Assembly: GCA_023055425.1 (NCBI GenBank)
Contig: JALGPY010000005.1
Location: forward strand, 83,369,495-83,433,494
Reading direction: 5' to 3'
From: Linanthus parryae
Lineage: Eukaryota > Streptophyta > Magnoliopsida > Ericales > Polemoniaceae
Length of the DNA: 64,000 bases
The notes below the pieces were generated by a model. That model was not told the origin of the DNA. It saw only the letters and a list, made by a program, of their open reading frames with translations, and did not search any database. Shown here in pieces: positions 1 to 11,505 of this stretch. The stretch's first letter is position 1; each line of letters starts with the position of its first letter. The position numbers were made by a program, and so were the translations under genes.

Positions 1-102
1 CCCAAACTTGTTGTATGGTGTCTGTGAGTTGCGATCATTTAGCTGCTTAGACAGCTCTTCCAACCGCTGATTGAGTTGCGCGTTGGTTAATTGTTCACCC
101 AT
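1..102 (-). CDS. Element B gag, N-terminal fragment (cut by window edge)
   Basis: The first 34 codons of a gag-like ORF read leftwards from an ATG at 100-102 and run off the window open. The encoded start is polar and Gln/Asn/Leu-rich (begins MGEQLTNAQL), resembling in style the start of the gag in element A (MAEGQGQISL). It lies about 200 bases downstream, in the minus sense, of a tRNA-Asp primer-binding site and an LTR end, which is where gag is expected. This fixes B as a minus-strand Athila-like Ty3/gypsy element whose body extends beyond the left edge. No catalytic domain is visible, so identification rests on position and on the LTR and primer site. Confidence 0.6.
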   Translation of the reverse strand, partial: MGEQLTNAQLNQRLEELSKQLNDRNSQTPYNKFG

Positions 103-309
103 TGTGCTTTCTTTCTGTCTTCTCCTCTAATCTCTGAACAACTGTTCTGGGTCTTCGAGTGGGGGAACAAGCTCTCTTGGAATCCTGTGCATGCATCGAT
201 TACCTGAAATAGCAGAAAATAAAAAAACAAATGAGAAATCAGAGTAGCAAATAAAACAAAACAAAAAACAAACTAAACTAATTATTAACTAAAAAGTTGT
301 TGACCGTTG
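103..309 (-). other. Element B untranslated leader
   Basis: A-rich sequence between the primer-binding site and the gag start codon of B, without an ORF. It is the 5' leader of the minus-strand element. Confidence 0.6.
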
Positions 310-327
310 TCCCCGGCAACGGTGCCA
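310..327 (-). other. Element B primer-binding site (tRNA-Asp)
   Basis: The plus strand reads tccccggcaacggtgcca. This matches the 3' end of plant tRNA-Asp including CCA with one difference (GGTGCC for GGCGCC). It begins six bases from the LTR boundary at 334. The tRNA-Asp primer is typical of the Athila lineage. Confidence 0.85.
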
Positions 328-333
328 AAAACT

Positions 334-1260
334 TGACGCGTATTACGCAAGCGTACGGTCAAGTAGTAAAGAGTGAGTATTTTTAGTACTCGGGTTGTCA
401 ATCCATCGAGGAGAAGCTCGCAACAAGTTTATAATTAAGAATTTAATGTAGTTCACTAGGTAACTGGAGTAAAAAGTGTGTGTGTTGTGGTGTTGCCACC
501 CCCAAACAGGTGGCTGCGATCAATAACAAAAATAATATTAAACTGCAGTTAAGAAGAATTCTTAATCAATTAATGGAGAGGACTAGGCAATCTCGTTGAT
601 CACCTAGGGTTGTAAACGATGTCCGAATTATCTAAGCGACACGTTAACTATATTCTTACTAAGCCGGGTAACAGCGGTGACTATCTCCTATCGGTCTCAA
701 GTCATTCTACTTCATGGTAGACTACAACCTCCTATCGGTCTCTTGTGTCTATCGGTACGTTATAGTAGGCTAAGGACATGCACGGAAACAGGTCATGTAG
801 GTCTACCGTTGCACTAAACAGTCGAATCTCACCTACCCGAATCTACCTACACTTGGCCAATCCTAACACGTCTCTTCTCAGTCTCAAGTGATACAGGATT
901 GATGTTCACGTCTCATCCTAGTTAGTTAGAATCACTATCGTGCATTCTCTAGCTAAGCAGTGTTTCTGGTTGGCTACTCCATTAACACTGAGTATTAAGC
1001 TCATTACATGAACAATTGAATTAAAATAATCTAACTTTAAGCATGAATCAACTATTGAATGAAACCCTAGTTCTTGAACCCTGGTGTATTTCCTAATCGT
1101 GTCAATCGAGTAGGATTACTTACATTAACAAGAAACTAGAATTAATTCAAAAGATGAAATCAACAAATCATGAAGCAAAGATCAAATCGGGAAAATATTC
1201 ATCGTTTACATGAACCCCAGGCTCTCAAATCGATATGCCTAGAAAAATTTTCTTAGCTAC
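334..1260 (-). repeat. Element B 5' LTR, downstream (R/U5) part
   Basis: The LTR edge next to the primer site is tgacgcg on + (read on - it ends ...GCGTCA). The LTR is interrupted at 1260 by element A, whose duplicated target GCTAC is 1256-1260, and resumes at 9060. The two parts total about 2.56 kb, longer than the 1.8 kb LTR of A. Its start (10696) and its end resemble the ends of A's LTR, so A and B are related families. No ORF of substance is present. Confidence 0.8.
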
Positions 1261-3056
1261 TGATAACTCTCTATTAGAGTTATATATCTTGCATATTTTA
1301 TATCGTATTGCATGATTCTGGGGTTGAAATATGAGTTGTACAATATGAATGTTGAGAAAACGTAGAAAGTCGAGTTTTTAGCACTTTATTGTTAATTCGG
1401 GTGTTTCGATGCATATTTCGATGTTATTTGTCAAATATAATCGCTTGGTATGGTTGTTCATGTTGTCTTGACATGAACGGATGCTAAACGATGGCTAGGA
1501 GGCATGAAACGAACTTCGGATGCAAAGCAAACTCAAGAGGAAGCAAGAGAAGCAAAGTCGGAAGAGCAAAAGTGACCAATCTCCACTATTTTGATTGTAT
1601 ATAGAGTTATACAATGAATTTTGGAGTAAGACCAGTGGAAAAAGAAAGTAGACTCAGAGTGCTTTCCAACGATAGGTCACGGAGCCAAAACTGAGAACGG
1701 ACGAGAAAGATATGGTCCGACAAAGTTGATGCAAATCTGAGAAAATTCCCAGGGGTGTTCGTGCGAACAAACATGAACAAAAAGCCTTAGAAAAATTTTT
1801 TGAAGGCCAAAAGAAGTGAAAAAGGGACTGCTGGAAAATAAGAACAAAATTTCTGTTCACACGAACACTGTTCGCACGAACAGTCGGCTGTTCGTGCGAA
1901 CAGAGAGGCCAGACGCGGATTTTTGGGTTCTTTTGGTAATTTCTTGTAAGTTTGAAGACTCTAACCTATTTCCAACGTATTGGGACGATCCTAAGGAGGT
2001 ATTCACACATATTTGGAGTCTAGAGAGCTCAAGGAAGAAGACGGGGACGAAGAGAGCACAAAAGCCACCATTGGAGAGCTAGAATTTTTATTTTCTTCTT
2101 CTTCTCTCTCAATCTTGTATGGAGAAACTTGTAAGCTTTGTTTGGTTGATTACTATTAGCTAAATTCCATTGCTAGGCATATCTATGAGAGCCTAGGGCT
2201 ATGTACACGGATTATTTCCTGGATTCAAGTCTTTGTTTCATGCCTATGTATTTGATTCAATGAATAGGTGTTAGCTTCATGATATAATTAATGATTCTAG
2301 TCTATTGACAAGACTAGTGTAGGATTTGATTGTTATTGAAGCTAGGGTTTGTTCTTGAATCATTGTCTTGCTTAAATTTAATATCGTTCTAAGTCAATTG
2401 TTCACGTGCTACACTTAATTCTTAGTTTTGAAGGAGTCATGACCCGGAAATACTACTTAGTTAGAGAATGCGCGACAGTGATTGTAACTAGCTAGAATGA
2501 GACGTGAATAACAACCCTGAATCACCGAGACCGAAAAGGAGAAGTGTTAGGATTGGCCTAGTGTGGGTAGATTCGGTAGGATTATTCCGTTGTTTCGTGA
2601 AACGGTGGGCCGACAGGACCCGTTATCGTACCAGTAGATGACCTGCTAGAACGGACTGGTAGACAACATGAGACCGAGGGGAGATTGTAGTTAACCGAGA
2701 TGTGAAATGACATGAGACCGACATGATATTGTCATAGCCTATTACCCGGCTTGATAAGGATAGAATTAACATGTTATTCAGATAATCCGAAATTCGTCTA
2801 CAGCCCTAGGTGATCTAGAGATTGCTAAGTTTCTCCATATCTATTTTTTAAATATAAAAAAACACAAAAATATTAGCTTAGTTGTTATTTTAATTATTAA
2901 ATCAATCAAATATTTCCTCCTGTACCGTACTCTAAATTAAGTAACTAATTAGATAATTTAAAGTCTGTCCTCGTGGGATCGATAACTCGGGGTTGAAATA
3001 CTATCCCTATATTACTTGACCGTGCACTTGTGCATACGCGTTAAGAAATCGCGTCA
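1261..3056 (+). repeat. Element A 5' LTR
   Basis: 1796 bp with TG...CA ends. The first 23 bases form a terminal hairpin: ATAACTCT at 1263-1270 and AGAGTTAT at 1276-1283 are perfect inverted arms. It differs from the 3' copy by scattered substitutions and a deletion of about 9 bp near 1770 that removed one palindrome. No clear TATA box was found. Confidence 0.92.
1756..1902 (+). repeat. Array of TGTTCG-CA/TG-CGAACA quasi-palindromes in A 5' LTR
   Basis: 14-mers with 6-bp inverted arms around a central CA or TG occur at 1756-1769, 1869-1882 and 1889-1902. A version with one arm mismatch lies at 1854-1867. The same set occurs in the 3' LTR with one extra copy. Confidence 0.85.
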
Positions 3057-3062
3057 AATTTT

Positions 3063-3080
3063 TGGCGCCGTTGCCGGGGA
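3063..3080 (+). other. Element A primer-binding site (tRNA-Asp)
   Basis: tggcgccgttgccgggga is the exact complement of the 18 3'-terminal bases of plant tRNA-Asp, six bases after the LTR end. It is intact. Confidence 0.93.
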
Positions 3081-3193
3081 ATTAAACGTTTATTAGTTTA
3101 GTTAAAAATTAATTTAGGATAATTTTTTTATTTTTCTTTTTGTTAGTATCTGTTTACCTCACGGGTTTTCTAGTGTTGTTTTCTCAGGTAGCT

Positions 3194-5317
3194 ATGGCGG
3201 AAGGACAAGGGCAGATTAGCCTCACCACAGAGTAGCTACAAGTTTTGGTGGCTGAAGTTGTAGAGATAGCACTGGCAGCAACATCTAGGCCGCACCCGAC
3301 CTCAATGCCATATAATCGTTCTTGGAAAGCAATAATCCAGGCATTTGAGGCGGATCTTAAGGGAAGGGAGCCAGCAATTGTGGTGCCACCAATTCAGGCA
3401 GAAACCTTCTGTCTCAAGCTGGGCACAATTCAATTTGCTCAGGACCACTGCACTTTTGCTGGGACGGACGAGGAAGACCCACATGCATTCATTGGGAGAT
3501 TTCAGAGCCACTGTGGGCTAATCCGATATAGTGGGGTCACATCTGAAGCGCTCAAACTGATGCTCTTTCCTCATTTTCTCAAGGGAGCTGCTATGGATAG
3601 GTTGGACTCTATGCCATCCTGTTCAATCAAAACGTGGGAAGAGTGTGTCGCATAGTTCATGAGTAAGTTCTATCCTATCTCACGTGTGATTCAGCTTCAG
3701 AATGAGATCTGGATGTTCAGGCAAAAGCAAGATGAATCACTTGTCAAAGCATGGCATCGCTTCAATCATTTGCTACGTAGATGTCCCAACCATGGTATTG
3801 ACAAGCGACAGTTAATCCAGGTATTCTATGATTCACTTGGACAACCCAATAGAGACAAGATGGATATAGAATCTGGGGGAAACTTCTTATTTAACTGTGA
3901 TCATGAAGGGGCATATGCATTGATGAAATGCTTGGTTCAGCAAGAAGAGAGCATGGATTACCAGTACAGGCACATGGAACTGGTAAGAGATGAAAAGATG
4001 TCTTATAGAACTGTTCAAGTGAATGCAATGGAGGTAGTGCACGATATAAATGGTCCAGAGATGCATCAGCAGCAGCCAGTACCACCTTCAGAGTTGACCG
4101 AGATGACAGGGATAATAAAGACAATGGCTCAGCACATGACGGACATGTCCACACAGGTCAGCTCTGTAGCAATTTCACTTCAAGTGGCTCACGCAGAAAT
4201 AAAATATCTAAAGGAACAACTTGAACAAAGAGCACTGGGTAGCATTGTTGACACATTAGATAGACAGGCTCAAGACATCACCACTCGAAGTGGTATTGCA
4301 CTTACAGATCCTCCATGTCCGAGTCATGCCAGAGCGGAAGCCTCAAAGGCGACGGAACACGAAGTCTTCGATTCTGAGAAGACACTTGTAGTGATCCCCC
4401 AATCAAAGGGCATGATTCACCAGGATGCAGAGAAATCTACCAAGGTACCACTTCCATCTTCTCCTTCTTCTTCAGAACTACCATTTCCAATACGTACTAG
4501 GAAGAAGAAGGACAATTCTGAGGAATACAAGCGCTTTTTGAACGTATTTTCAAAATTGCATATTAATATCCCCTTGATTGAGGCACTTCAAAAGATGCCG
4601 AAATACGTAAGATTTACTAAAGATGCAGTTCTTGGAAAGAAATCAGTGGATGAGTTCCAGAGAGTGAACCTAAATGAACAGGTTAGTTCATGTGTTTTGC
4701 ATGGGCTGCCCAAGAAAAAGAAGGATCCGGGTAGTTTTGTCATTGAAGCTACACTTGGTGATGCCTACACTGGAAGAGCTCTATGTGATCTGGGGGCGAG
4801 CGTGAATTTGATTCCGTTGGCAGTATTCAAAAAGTTAGGTGTGGGGGAGCCCCCGAAAACCTGGATCACACTCCAATTTGCAGATAAATCGTCCAAGAGA
4901 GCATGTGGGATGATAAAAGATGTGCTTGTGAGAGTTGGGATCCTGATAATTCCAGCTGACTTCGTAATACTAGACATGCCAGCGGGTGATGTGCCTATAA
5001 TTCTAGGTAGGCCGTTCTTGGCGACTCGGCGTACTCTCATTGATGTAGAGAATGGAGAACTGATTATGAGGGTACATGATGACATGGAGACTTTTCGGGT
5101 CTTCAAACCGTCACCCCAGTGTTCATGGGAGTATCAGCCAGGGGTGCCATTTGCTGTACAAGTGAAGCGCCAAATCCCAGAGTTGCCGCGAGGGGAACCA
5201 CCTGACTACTGGAAAAGAAACAAGCCATCAGCGGTTCATGCACATGAAGCAATGCTTCAAATCCAACACAGAAAAGCTAAGATGGAAGCGGCACAATGTG
5301 CCAGACCACCCTCGTGA
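3194..5317 (+). pseudogene. Element A gag-protease, one frame with two amber codons
   Basis: The frame runs unbroken for 708 codons from the ATG at 3194 to TGA at 5315-5317, except for TAG at 3233-3235 and TAG at 3653-3655. Comparison with related gags suggests both were CAG (Gln). The N-terminal half is a Ty3/gypsy retrotransposon gag; an RRCPNHG stretch is also present in the gag of G. The C-terminal third is an aspartic protease with DLGASVN (near 4790) as active site and a flap-side ILGRPFLAT motif near 5000. A Lys-rich linker containing KKKKDPGSF precedes the protease. It ends where reverse transcriptase would begin in a full Athila element, so pol was lost cleanly. As written it gives no full protein unless the ambers are read through. 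Confidence 0.85.
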
Positions 5318-7233
5318 GGTGGCAGAGGTAACCGGGTCGGGCTGTTGACCTTAAGTTACAAGCGCTTGTTGGGAGGCAACCCAACCTAGGAGTAGAATTA
5401 TATACTTAGTTTAGTCGAATTTTATATATTTATCTCCATATGATATCTGTGAGAGGTGAGAGAGAGGGACTGATGAGTTGTCTAGTTTTGCAGGTAATGT
5501 TTGCGAATAATCTACCCCAGTGTGCCATGACACATTTGACCCACATGGGGACTCTTGAGGGAGTTGGGGATTTTTCGTGCATTTATGCAGGATGGAGCAA
5601 TCTACCCCGGTGTGCGAGGCACACGTGACCTTCGGGGAGTTACATTGTAGCTTGATGTAGCTTGGGGATTGCTCAGATGATTTTCATCAGCGGAAAACTG
5701 TCAACGGTCCACAAGACCCCTTCTTGTTGCAGTTTCACAGTACGGTGCCCATGTAGTTCCGGGCACCTCAGGTATTTCTTTCTCTCTCAGCGTCTACGTT
5801 TTGAGCGGTAATTGTGGAGATCCACCGCCTACACATTTGAGCGATGAGTCCACTTATTTTATCTCTAAATTCGTTGAGGACAACGAAATCCTTAAGTGTA
5901 GGGGGGTCTGTGTACAATTTTGCTAGCCATGTCAGTTATGCATCGCAAGTTACATGTAGTTGTGCCATATTGTGTAGTACGTGTGGTTAGTGTAGAATGT
6001 TTGATACAGTGTCGTGTTGTGATAGTTTTAAATTTCTGCATTGTTTAGCACGTTTAATTATTGAGTCCCCTACCCAATCGTTGTGGTTAATCGAGTTGGC
6101 CAAAAGCATATAGAGTCTAGGAAATATGAAGAAAAAATAATAGAAAAGCAGAAGATCCATAAAAATATAAAAATTTGAGAATAAGGACAATTGATGAAGC
6201 TAGAAACCGAAGAGAGTTCAGTGAAAGAGTCTCTGAGAATAGGAAGCACCGTAGTACGAATGTTCTAAATTTTTAGCATTTTGCGCACTTGTTTCACGAA
6301 AGGATGTCCCGGGTATTCAGGGAATGTGGAAAGTAGATGAGGGCATACCTTTAGTTCCTATATTGTGCTAGGAGGACTTAGTCCTAAGGTAGTTGATTAG
6401 TCTGTTTTCGAGAAGAAACTTGTGGTCTCTTGTAAATCTGGGGTGGACCTTCGTGTAGATTCAGTTCTATGTGGTACATTGCTCTAGCCTAAGTGAAGTT
6501 AGGGAGTGTACACCACCATCCCTTAAGGCGGTTTCAAGAGATAACCAAAAAAGCCCACACTTAGTTTCTCTAAATGCACGGTTGAAAATTTCGTAGAGAA
6601 TGAAAAAGAAAAAAATGAATCAAAATCTTCTCTTGGATTAGATACGGTGAACAACCTAATGTGCCCTCGTTCACGCGAAGATTTTGGATTAAATCCAATT
6701 AGAGCGTCTAAGGAAAATTAAAGTCAAGCCATATTACACGGAGTTGTGTCTCCCGTCACTGGGACAATTTGTATTCAATGCAATAACGGCTAAGAGGGTC
6801 TGAAAACCTCAAATGACTTGGCGACGAAAGACTATCTTAGTACTGAAGATGCCTAGACCCTCTGAGCCAAAGGACGTTCCCAAGTCTTGGATTTTTAATG
6901 GTGAATGTTTGGGGATCCCTTAGTGAACTTGTGCGTATGATCATCTTATCTCAATTTCTTGCTATTGGTTGTGAAATTTCGAAAGAGACTTGTGAGAACT
7001 TGATGAGTTTGGTTAGTGATACCGAGATTGCCCGATCTCTAAAGAAAAAGAAAAAAAAAGTTGTCTTTGATTTTTTCATTGTTTAATAAAAGATTTGAAT
7101 TATAAGCATGTAGTTTTCATAGTCGTGTGTGTGTGTGGGTTGTTTGTGTCACATGGCTAGTAAAGTTTTATGCAAATTCGGTGGATTAAAACGTAGTGTA
7201 AGGTTTGATTTTGCTCGGGACGGGCAAAAAGGT
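5318..7233 (+). other. Element A 3' noncoding region
   Basis: About 1.9 kb with no supportable ORF. It starts with gcgcttgttgggaggcaacc (5361-5380), a box I recall lying just after the coding part of Athila elements. Here it directly follows protease, which supports loss of pol. The rest is AT-rich with short repeats such as gtgtgtgtgtg near 7123. Confidence 0.6.
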
Positions 7234-7247
7234 AGTGTGGGGGAATT
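7234..7247 (+). other. Element A polypurine tract
   Basis: agtgtgggggaatt abuts the 3' LTR start at 7248 and is the expected plus-strand primer. Confidence 0.8.
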
Positions 7248-9054
7248 TGATAACTCTCTATTAGAGTTATATTTCTTGCATATTTTATATCGTTTTGCGT
7301 GATTCCGGGGTTGAAATATGAGTTGTACACTATGAATGTTGAGAAAACGTAGAAAGTTGAATTTTTAGCACTTTATTGTTAATCCGGGTGATTCGATGCA
7401 TATTTCGATTTTATTTGTCAAATATAATCGCTTGATATGGTTTTTCATGTTTTCTTGACATGAACGGATGATAAACGATGGCTAGGAGGCATGAAACGAA
7501 CTTTGGAAGCAAAGCAAACTCAAGAGGAAGCAAGAGAAGCAAAGTCGGAGGAGCAAAAGTGACCAATATCCACTATTTTGATTGTAACTCGTGTTCTACA
7601 ATGAATCATGGAGTGATACTAGTGGCTAATGAAAGAAGACTTAGAGAGCTTTCCAACGATAGGTCACGGAGCTAAAACGGAGATCGGACGAGAAAGATAT
7701 GGTCCGACAAAGAGGATGCAAATCTGAGAAAATTCCCAGGGGTGTTCGTGCGAACAAACTTTTGTTCGCACGAACAAAATGCCTTAGAAAACTTTTTTGA
7801 AGGCCAAAAGAAGTGAAAAAGGGGCTGCTGGAAAATAAGAACAAAATTTATGTTCACACGAACACTGTTCGCACGAACAGTCGGCTGTTCGTGCGAACAG
7901 AGAGGCCAGACGCGAATTTTTGGGTTCTTTTGGTAAATTCTTGAAAGTTTGAAGACTCTAACCTATTTCCAACGTATTCGGACGATACTAAGGAGGTATT
8001 CACACATATTTGGAGTCTAGAGAGCTGAAGGAAGAAGAAGGGGACGAAGAGAACACAAAAGCCACCATTGGAGAGATAGGTTTTTTTATTTTCTTCTTCT
8101 TCTCTCTCAATCTTGTATGGAGAAATTTGTAAGCTTTGTTTGGTTGATTACTATTAGCTAAATTCCATTGCTAGGCATCTCTATGAGAGCCTAGGCTTAT
8201 GTAGACGGATTATTTCCCGGATTCAAGTCTTTGTTTCATGCCTATGTATTTGATTCAATGAATAGTTCTTAGTTTCATGATCTAATTGATGATTCTAGTC
8301 TATTGACACGACTAGTGTAGGATTTGATTGTTATTGAAGCTAGGGTTTGTTCTTGAATCATTGTATTGCTTAAAGTTAATATCGTTCTAAGTCAATTGTT
8401 CACGTGCTACACTTAATTCTTAGTTTTGAAGGAGTCATGACCCGGAAATACTACTTAGCTAGAGAATGCGCGACAGTGATTCTTACTAGCTAGGATGAGA
8501 CATGAATAACAACCCTGAATCACCGAGACCGAAAAGGAGAAGTGTTCGGATTGGCGTAGTGTAGGTAGATTCGGTAGGATTATTCCGTTGTTTCGTGAAA
8601 TGGTGGGCCGACAGGACCCGTTATCGTGCCAGTAGATGACCTGCTAGAACGGACTGGTAGACAACATGAGACCGAGGGGAGATTGTAGTTAACCGAAAAG
8701 CAAAATGACATGAGACCGACAGGATATTGTCATAGCCTATTACCCGGCATGATTAGGATAGAATTAATGTGTTATTCAGATAATCCGAAATTCGTCTACA
8801 ACCCTAGTTGATCTAGAGATTGCCTAGTTTCTCCATATCTATTTCTTAAAAATAAAAAGACACAAAAATATTAGCTTAGTTGTTATTTTAATTATCAAAT
8901 CAATCAAATCTTTCCTCATGTACCGTACTCTAAATTAAGTAACTAATTAGATAATTTAAAGTCTGTCCTCGTGGGATCGATAACTCGGGGTTGAAATACC
9001 ACCCCTATATTACTTGACCGTGCACTTGCGCATACGCGTTAAGAAATCGGGTCA
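7248..9054 (+). repeat. Element A 3' LTR
   Basis: 1807 bp, same ends and terminal hairpin as the 5' copy. The target duplication gctac follows at 9055-9059. It retains a palindrome at 7763-7776 that the 5' LTR has lost. Confidence 0.92.
7743..7899 (+). repeat. Array of TGTTCG-CA/TG-CGAACA quasi-palindromes in A 3' LTR
   Basis: Perfect-arm 14-mers lie at 7743-7756, 7763-7776, 7866-7879 and 7886-7899, with a one-mismatch copy at 7851-7864. Confidence 0.85.
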
Positions 9055-9273
9055 GCTACTCATAACTAAATAAGCAATACTCATGAGTTTCTCCATTAAA
9101 TTAAATAAGAAGGGTAGAAGAAATCAAACTCAAAGAAGCTTCAATGGTGAAGCCTTGATCTTCGTCGTCTCCTTGGTGTCCTTCTCACGTCGGTAGAATA
9201 GATGAAAATCTGAGATTAATTGTAGTTTTAATGTATTAATTATTTCCAGTTTAGGTTTAGGATATAACTAAGA

Positions 9274-9291
9274 CAAAACTACGTAGTTTTG
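9274..9291. repeat. Perfect 18-bp palindrome in B LTR
   Basis: CAAAACTACGTAGTTTTG is fully self-complementary with a TACGTA core. Confidence 0.9.
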
Positions 9292-9351
9292 AACCCAAGC
9301 CCTCCTGCGCCTCTTTTTTCTCTTCGTCCATGTGTTTTCTCTCCATCAGGA

Positions 9352-9519
9352 GATCGCACGACCACCCTCTCTGGTCGTGCGATCAGGAGATGGTGGTGGC
9401 TCTGATCGCACGACCACGAGCTCTGGTCGTGACTTACAGTGGGTTCTCCTTTTTTCTTCTCCGAATTTTTTTAAGTAACTAGTTTTGATCGCACGACCAA
9501 AAATTATGATCGTGCGATC
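9352..9519 (-). repeat. Alternating inverted copies of GATCGCACGACC in B LTR
   Basis: Forward copies lie at 9352-9363, 9404-9415 and 9487-9498. Reverse copies GGTCGTGCGATC or one-base variants lie at 9373-9384 and 9508-9519, and a decayed one is near 9425. Each forward/reverse pair can form a 12-bp stem. Each single unit is also near-palindromic around CA/TG. Confidence 0.85.
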
Positions 9520-10696
9520 TGCTGACAAATTCTGGTTTCTTTCCCTTGATCTGCACTTCTTCTTCTTTCTCTTTGAGTTGCGCTGTTTCTCTCTTCGCTG
9601 CCTCTGTTTTGCAGCGCTTCTTTGGTTCTGATTCCGATCTGCTGCAAGTCTCTTCTTCAGCCGCTGCTCTTCTCTTTTCTCCTTCTTTCGTCTTCTCTTC
9701 TTCCTATGTTCTCTTCTTGCGCTGCTATTAGGCTGCTGGTGTTTTTTGCGGCCATGATTAGGTCTGGTTTGCAGGATGTTGGCAATGGTGATTCGGTAGT
9801 TTGTTGGGTTCTAATCAGGTATTGTGTTGTTGGGTTGTTTGCAGGTGGTTATGGTGGTTTAAGGTTGGATTTATTGGTTATTGAGCTGGGTTTGATTTGT
9901 GATCGATGGTGGAATTTCTGCTGAATAATGGTGGTTATTTGTTGTGGATCAGAGAAGGTTGTTTAGGTGGAGTTGCAGGTAGATTGGTGAAGTACTGGTG
10001 GTGTTATTCGGTTATTTGGTGGAGTATTCAGCAGGTAGGTATTTGCTAGCTTTAGGTGTTGGTTGCAGGTTGAGGTAATTGTGGTGAATTGTGCAAGTTT
10101 GTAGTGGGTTAATGGTTGTGGAGGAGGTTATGGTGATGGTGGTTGTGAGTTATGGTGTAGGTGTTTGGTAAAGTCAGTTTGGTGGTTCATGAAGGGTTTG
10201 ATGGTGTATTGGCAAAGTGTTGGAGTTGGTAGTTTGATTTGGTAACAGTGAGGTGGAGCTAAGGTTTGTAAGAAGATTGGTGACTAGGTAGTTAATTGGG
10301 TGTTTGTCTGATGCTTGAGAAGGAAAAATTGTGGTTTTGAGGTAATGTATTGGTTCACGGCAACAACAGCAACATCAACAATTTGTTGCTTCCATCTTGT
10401 CCTCTCTCCTCAACCAATGTTCTTGAGCTTATTTCGTTTCCGAAGTTCGATTTTGTTTCCGTTCCACGCTCTTGAGCCTCCGGTACCTGAGAATCAAACA
10501 ACAACCAATACCGGGCATAAAATATGACAAATATAGCTCAAATCAACTAGAAAACGCCCGGATTAATCAATTACACACAATAAGCTCTAACTCCTGAATT
10601 TCTCAAATCATAGCATATATCTCATCTATTTACCCGGAAATCACGCGGAACGACAGTAAAACGTATAAGAAACATAACTTCAACATAGAGTTATCA

Positions 10697-11505
10697 GAGG
10701 GTAGCAGAAGAATTTGGAGAAGAGCTGCTAGTCTCAAACGGAGAATTTATCAAAGCTACACGTTCGAGGGGCTTGGTAATGTCCTTCGCACAAGCGGATA
10801 AGAAGACAGACGCAAACCACCAGAGACCACTGTACGTTACAGCAGCCTTCAATGGTGTCGAGTTCAAGAGAGCCTTCATCGACGGAGGAGCAGCAGTGAA
10901 TGTGATACCACTCAACACCCTTGATTTGGCTGGTATCTCAGAAAACAAGATCGTCATCGCCTATGATGGTCTTTGGAAGTGATTCGAAGATGACAATTGG
11001 AAGGATTCGCTTAGGGATCCATATTCGCAAAATTAAATACTCTGCCAAATTTCACGTGATAAGTGCGAATATCACTTATCACATGATCATTGGTTGAACA
11101 TAGATTCATCGCTTCGATGCTGTACTTTCCACAGCTCATCAGATGATGAAAGCTATCTGAAAGGACAGGGTGGTGGATATACTAGCTTCGGTAAATCCAT
11201 TCAACCTAAATGAAGCGCACCTGACAGAGGCATTCTGGTTCACAGAAATGGCAGACGAAGTGATGCCAGCACCATTCAAGCCAACTCCCTTGCCCAAATG
11301 GGAGGATATCATTGATCAATCACCAGCAGAAGTCATGTTGATGAGAGAAACCTATTAAGAAAAGGACCCTGCGCATGAGGAGGTGCCAAAGATAGCCTAT
11401 CTGAAGAAGAATGACTACACCCTGAAGAGATTCATCAAGCACGACGATGACGGCAACATGGTAGAATGTGTCTACGCAAATGGAAAGAAGTGCTATCGCA
11501 TCTGA
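10697..11505 (+). pseudogene. Element C gag C-terminus and aspartic protease (decayed)
   Basis: Starts abruptly at the B junction inside the end of gag; the stretch leading to VSNGEFIKAT aligns with the gag end of F. A protease follows with DGGAAVNV near 10890, the Tat-type active site. F has nearly the same sequence around it (RPLYVTA, GVEFKRAF). The frame shifts near 10980, and stops occur near 11100 and 11160. A TGA at 11503-11505 after KKCYRI is at exactly the same codon as in F, and conserved coding sequence continues after it in the same frame. Confidence 0.8.

Larger units (their letters stand above)
1261..9054 (+). mobile_element. Element A: complete non-autonomous Athila-like LTR retrotransposon (gag-protease only)
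   Basis: Two LTRs of about 1.8 kb start TGATAAC and end ...GTCA (1261-3056 and 7248-9054). They flank a tRNA-Asp primer site, one gag-protease frame and a polypurine tract. GCTAC at 1256-1260 and again at 9055-9059 is the 5-bp target-site duplication. No reverse transcriptase, RNase H or integrase is present: the protease frame is followed directly by noncoding 3' sequence. The element must have moved with enzymes supplied by a related full-length element. It is inserted in the 5' LTR of B in the opposite orientation. Confidence 0.92.
9060..10696 (-). repeat. Element B 5' LTR, upstream (U3) part
   Basis: Continuation of the LTR beyond element A. Its outer end on + is ...agttatca at 10696, that is TGATAACT on -, with a terminal hairpin (ATAACT / AGTTAT) like A's. 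It contains six alternating copies of a 12-mer (9352-9519), a perfect 18-bp palindrome (9274-9291), and a long G/T-rich stretch on + from about 9730 to 10300. The next bases, gaggg, should be one copy of B's target duplication; the other lies off the left edge. Short ORFs here are chance. Confidence 0.82.

Noticed and set aside
9546..9924. Ser/Phe/Leu-rich ORFs on + in the B LTR
   Set aside because: Low-complexity CT- and GT-rich LTR sequence, antisense to the element; no start context or homology seen.
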